Below are positions 44,537 through 46,873 of a stretch of DNA of 46,873 nucleotides, piece by piece. The position numbers were made by a program, and so were the translations under genes. The DNA lies in NCBI RefSeq assembly GCF_030656345.1, contig NZ_JAUSNR010000005.1, forward strand, positions 1-46,873, read 5' to 3'. The stretch comes from Pseudotabrizicola sp. (GTDB lineage: Bacteria > Pseudomonadota > Alphaproteobacteria > Rhodobacterales > Rhodobacteraceae). The first letter of the stretch is position 1; each line of letters opens with the position of its first letter. The notes beneath the pieces were generated by a model. That model had not been told where the DNA came from. It saw only the letters and a program-made list of their open reading frames with translations, and did not search any database.

Positions 44537-45958
44537 GTGAAGGCGGGACGAGGCGGGTTTTTCAAGACGCTCTCGGGGCGGTTCCTGCTGCTGACGATTG
44601 CCTTTGTCATGCTGGCCGAGGTGCTGATTCTGGTGCCGTCCATCGCGCGGTTCCGGGCCGATTATCTGCTGCTGCGTCTGGAAAAGGCGCAGATCGCCTC
44701 GCTGGCGCTGCTGACCACGGATGAGGTGATCGCCCCCGATCTGGAGGCGGAACTGCTGGTGAATGCGGGCGTGTTCAACGTGGTGCTGCGGCGCGACGAG
44801 GTGCGGCAACTGGTGCTGTCTTCCCCCATTCCGGCAGCAATTTATGACACCTATGACCTGCGCATGTCTGGCCCGTGGGAGCTGATACGCGATGCCTTTG
44901 TTGTGCTGCGCGACCCGGTGAACCGGGTGATCCGCGTCATCGGCAACCCGGTGCAGCAGGCGGGCCTGCTGATCGAGGTGACCATGGAGACCGGGCCGCT
45001 GCGGGCAGCGATGGTGGAATACGGGTTGCGCATTCTGGTGCTGTCGGTGCTGATTTCCGCAGTGACGGCGGTGCTGCTGTTCATATCGGTGCAGCGGATG
45101 ATCGTCATCCCGATCCAGCGGGTGGTGCGCCACATGCAGGCCTATGCCGAGGCCCCTGAGGATGCGCGCCGGGTGATCGCCCCGACCTCGCCCGTGGTAG
45201 AGCTGCGGGCGGCCGAGGATGCGCTGGAAAGCATGCAAAAACAGCTGACCGGGGCCTTGCGGCAAAAGGAACGGCTGGCACAGCTGGGCGGGGCGGTGGC
45301 CAAGATCAGTCACGATCTGCGCAACATCCTGACAACCGCCCAGCTTTTCGCCGACCGGATCGAGGGCAGCGCCGACCCGATGGTGGCCCGCGCGGCACCC
45401 AAGCTGGTGAACTCGATCAGCCGCGCGGTCAGCCTGTGCGAGTCGACGCTTGCCTTCGGCAAGGCCGAAGAGCCGCCGCCGCGCCTGGAACGCCTGACCC
45501 TGCGCCCGCTGGTCGAAGAGGTGGTAGAGGCCGAGGGCCTGCTGGGCGAAAGTCCGGTGACGGCACTGATCGACATCCCCCCCGGCTTTACCCTGCGCGC
45601 CGACAGTGAACAGCTGTACCGCGTGCTGTCCAATCTGGTGCGCAACGCCCGGCAGGCGATGGAGGCTGTGGGGCAGGGCGGCGTGGTCGAGGTGTCTGCC
45701 GGGGAGGATGACGCGGCCTGGTGGCTGCGGGTTGGGGACACGGGTCCGGGGCTGCCGGCCAAGGCGCGCGAGCATCTGTTTGCCGCGTTTCAGGGCGGGG
45801 CGCGCAAGGGCGGGGCGGGGCTGGGGCTGGCGATTTCGGCCGAGCTGGTGCGGGGGCATGGCGGGCGGCTGGATCTGGCGCGCAGCGATTCTGACGGCAC
45901 GCAGTTCCTGATTCAGCTGCCGAAACAGGTTTCGGAAAACAGTCTTGTGTCCGGGTGA
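44537..45958 (+). CDS. Sensor histidine kinase with HAMP-like linker
   Basis: 473 residues, GTG start at 44537 with AGGAGGG 9 nt upstream. TM1 about 14-36, periplasmic sensor about 40-160 (no known fold recognised), TM2 about 164-188, a HAMP-like linker to 235, then HisKA with ISHDLRNILTTAQL (His259) and HATPase: N-box NLVRNARQAM (Asn370), G1 DTGPGLP (401-407), G2 GGAGLGLAIS (425-434). No response-regulator gene is adjacent; tRNA-Arg follows. It lies 26 bp after the flavoprotein gene, possibly in the same transcript. Confidence 0.9.
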   Translation: MKAGRGGFFKTLSGRFLLLTIAFVMLAEVLILVPSIARFRADYLLLRLEKAQIASLALLTTDEVIAPDLEAELLVNAGVFNVVLRRDEVRQLVLSSPIPAAIYDTYDLRMSGPWELIRDAFVVLRDPVNRVIRVIGNPVQQAGLLIEVTMETGPLRAAMVEYGLRILVLSVLISAVTAVLLFISVQRMIVIPIQRVVRHMQAYAEAPEDARRVIAPTSPVVELRAAEDALESMQKQLTGALRQKERLAQLGGAVAKISHDLRNILTTAQLFADRIEGSADPMVARAAPKLVNSISRAVSLCESTLAFGKAEEPPPRLERLTLRPLVEEVVEAEGLLGESPVTALIDIPPGFTLRADSEQLYRVLSNLVRNARQAMEAVGQGGVVEVSAGEDDAAWWLRVGDTGPGLPAKAREHLFAAFQGGARKGGAGLGLAISAELVRGHGGRLDLARSDSDGTQFLIQLPKQVSENSLVSG

Positions 45959-46008
45959 CTTTTGCCCTTGCAAACCCCGGCGGGGGCCGCTAAATCCGCC
46001 CCCATAGT

Positions 46009-46085
46009 GGACCCGTAGCTCAGCTGGATAGAGCATCAGACTACGAATCTGAGGGTCGGGCGTTCGAATCGCTCCGGGTTCACCA
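46009..46085 (+). tRNA. tRNA-Arg(ACG)
   Basis: 77 nt with encoded CCA. Acceptor ggacccg/cgggttc with one G.T pair, D loop agctggataga, anticodon stem cagac/... with loop ctacgaa giving ACG, T loop ttcgaat. It stands at the left border of a 587-bp gene-free, hairpin-rich stretch that ends in an IS element; tRNA 3' ends are common integration points, but no repeat of this 3' end is seen in the window. Confidence 0.95.
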
Positions 46086-46271
46086 TCCCCCCTCTTGTAA
46101 ACTCCAGGCAAAACTGCCTTTTGCGTCACGAAATTGCTTCGTGGCGTGTTCTGGCATGTCTGGCTTTCGGTTCAGCCGCATTTAGGTTGTGGGCCTTATG
46201 GGTTTCAATCTGACGGATCGGGTTTGTGCCTTCACCGCCTCTCGGGCAGCGCCTCCGGCGATCTGGTCTGA

Positions 46272-46569
46272 CCGGAAACACAGTTTCCGGCGGAACAGAG
46301 TGTGCGGAGGGCGAAGCCCGACCCACGGCCCTGCGGATGACTGTCAATGGTGATCGGGGGCCTTGGCGCGGCCCGCAGGCGCAGCCGAGGACACGGGGCC
46401 ACCGATCACGCCGCCTTTGGGCGGCGCTTGCCGATTGACCGGCATCCGCAGGGATGCTGGGCGGTCCAAAGAAATGGAAGTGTCGTCAGACGCGGCGCGA
46501 GCCGGGCAAGGCCTGGTTGAGTGCCGCGTCTGTCCATTGAGTGACTTGGCCCGCGCTGCTGCGCGGGCC
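46272..46569. other. Gene-free segment packed with strong hairpins, candidate structured RNA or palindromic element
   Basis: No protein here is convincing. Four structures stand out. (1) An 8-bp stem, 46272-46279 with 46283-46290. (2) A long composite, with outer 11-bp perfect stem 46329-46339/46443-46453 continuing with mismatches, an inner 8-bp arm 46350-46357/46402-46409 that extends inward through GGCC/GGCC and TTGGC/GCCGA, and a 6-bp arm 46410-46415/46420-46425, i.e. a three-way junction. (3) A 10-bp stem 46487-46496/46523-46532. (4) A 9-bp stem 46548-46556/46561-46569. The remaining stretches 46086-46271 and 46570-46653 show nothing clear. Confidence 0.5.
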
Positions 46570-46653
46570 TCCGCGTTCGCCTATGAAATGTCGAAAAGTG
46601 CCCCTAGAGGACGATCAGAGCTATTGTTCGCCGGTGTCCCGGTCGATGACTAG

Positions 46654-46873
46654 GCTCCAGACTCATTGATCGTCATAGCCAGAACATGACTGTTGCGGCG
46701 AGGGCGACGGCGGAGAGGAAGACCTTCGGGCACCTGTCGTAGCGTGTTGCGACCCGTCGCCAGTCCTTGATCCGCCCGAACATGATCTCGATGCGGTTGC
46801 GGCGTTTGTAGCGTCGCTTGTCATGCTTGATGGGTTTGCCGCGCGACTTCCTGCCGGGAATGCAGGGCTTTAT
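46654..46873 (-). mobile_element. IS5-type insertion sequence, one end only
   Basis: The element enters from the right edge of the window. Its boundary is inferred: CTAG at 46650-46653 fits the YTAR target duplication used by some IS5-family groups, and GCTCCAGACTCATTGA from 46654 would be the inverted-repeat end. The other end and the repeat partner are outside the window. Confidence 0.6.
46673..46873 (-). CDS. IS5 family transposase, C-terminal 66 residues (truncated by window)
   Basis: The minus-strand frame from the window edge to a TGA at 46673-46675 reads ...PGRKSRGKPIKHDKRRYKRR, RNRIEIMFGRIKDWRRVATRYD and ends in VALAATVMFWL. The (R/K)xxxExMFGRIKDWRR motif is the C-terminal DDE region of IS5-type transposases, with the catalytic Glu in RIEIMFG. 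The start and the first catalytic Asp residues lie outside, so it is not known whether the full copy is intact. Confidence 0.85.
   Translation of the reverse strand: MKPCIPGRKSRGKPIKHDKRRYKRRNRIEIMFGRIKDWRRVATRYDRCPKVFLSAVALAATVMFWL

Noticed and set aside
46272..46569. tmRNA, RNase P RNA or SRP RNA in the hairpin-rich segment
   Set aside because: No tag-peptide coding sequence, no GAGGAAAGTCC-type P4 motif and no SRP apical-loop motif could be found.
46126..46653. Short frames on both strands in the region after tRNA-Arg
   Set aside because: No ribosome-binding sites, no domains, Arg/Pro-rich translations; the strong inverted repeats explain the sequence better.

Overview
The window reads as two pieces of alphaproteobacterial DNA joined at a translation elongation factor Tu gene. 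Positions 1-4465 carry metG (3' part), a TerC-family membrane protein, rlmB, tRNA-Tyr, tRNA-Gly and tuf. This piece has extremely G/C-rich third codon positions, and its gene content reminds me of Caulobacterales such as Brevundimonas. From about 4466 onward the codon usage is more relaxed, and the gene content looks like the Rhodobacterales/Paracoccaceae: bztABCD, the S10-spc-alpha cluster with its local insertions, an ATP12 chaperone gene and an Ala-rich L3 tail. The left side is the typical upstream flank of a tRNA-tufB locus. The right side, rpsJ onward, is the typical downstream flank of tufA after fusA. The hybrid is therefore either an assembly chimera through the near-identical tuf copies or a real rearrangement. 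Taxon assignments rest on recognition, not on a search.

4611-21262 is a full S10-spc-alpha ribosomal superoperon: rpsJ-rplC-rplD-rplW-rplB-rpsS-rplV-rpsC-rplP-[2OG oxygenase]-rpmC-rpsQ-rplN-rplX-rplE-rpsN-rpsH-rplF-rplR-rpsE-rpmD-[secreted Cys/His micropeptide, orphan ectoine synthase, small exported protein]-rplO-secY-adk-rpsM-rpsK-rpoA-rplQ. It is punctuated by several terminator-like hairpins and by a dispersed GC-rich palindromic repeat. The accessory genes inside it are the most interesting part. A 2-oxoglutarate oxygenase-like gene sits directly after rplP (L16), and this L16 keeps the arginine that YcfD hydroxylates in E. coli.

21415-31813 holds a periplasmic HtrA-type protease, rarA, rluC, an ATP12 F1-ATPase assembly chaperone, the bztABCD glutamate/glutamine/aspartate/asparagine ABC transporter and rsuA. 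31879-36234 holds a small basic protein, a SixA-like phosphatase, a two-cluster Fe-S protein, argB, an SDR oxidoreductase and ttcA. 36278-42079 holds a degenerate-GGDEF/EAL phosphodiesterase, then yidC-MOSC-engB converging on yidD-rnpA-rpmH. 42365-45958 is a co-directional set of a TVP38/DedA-type membrane protein, a MerA/Lpd-like flavoprotein and a sensor histidine kinase, followed by tRNA-Arg(ACG).

The right end (46086-46672) has no convincing gene but holds a dense series of strong hairpins, including a possible three-way-junction structure. It runs into an IS5-type transposase cut by the window edge. I found no CRISPR array, prophage, biosynthetic cluster or recognisable defence system.
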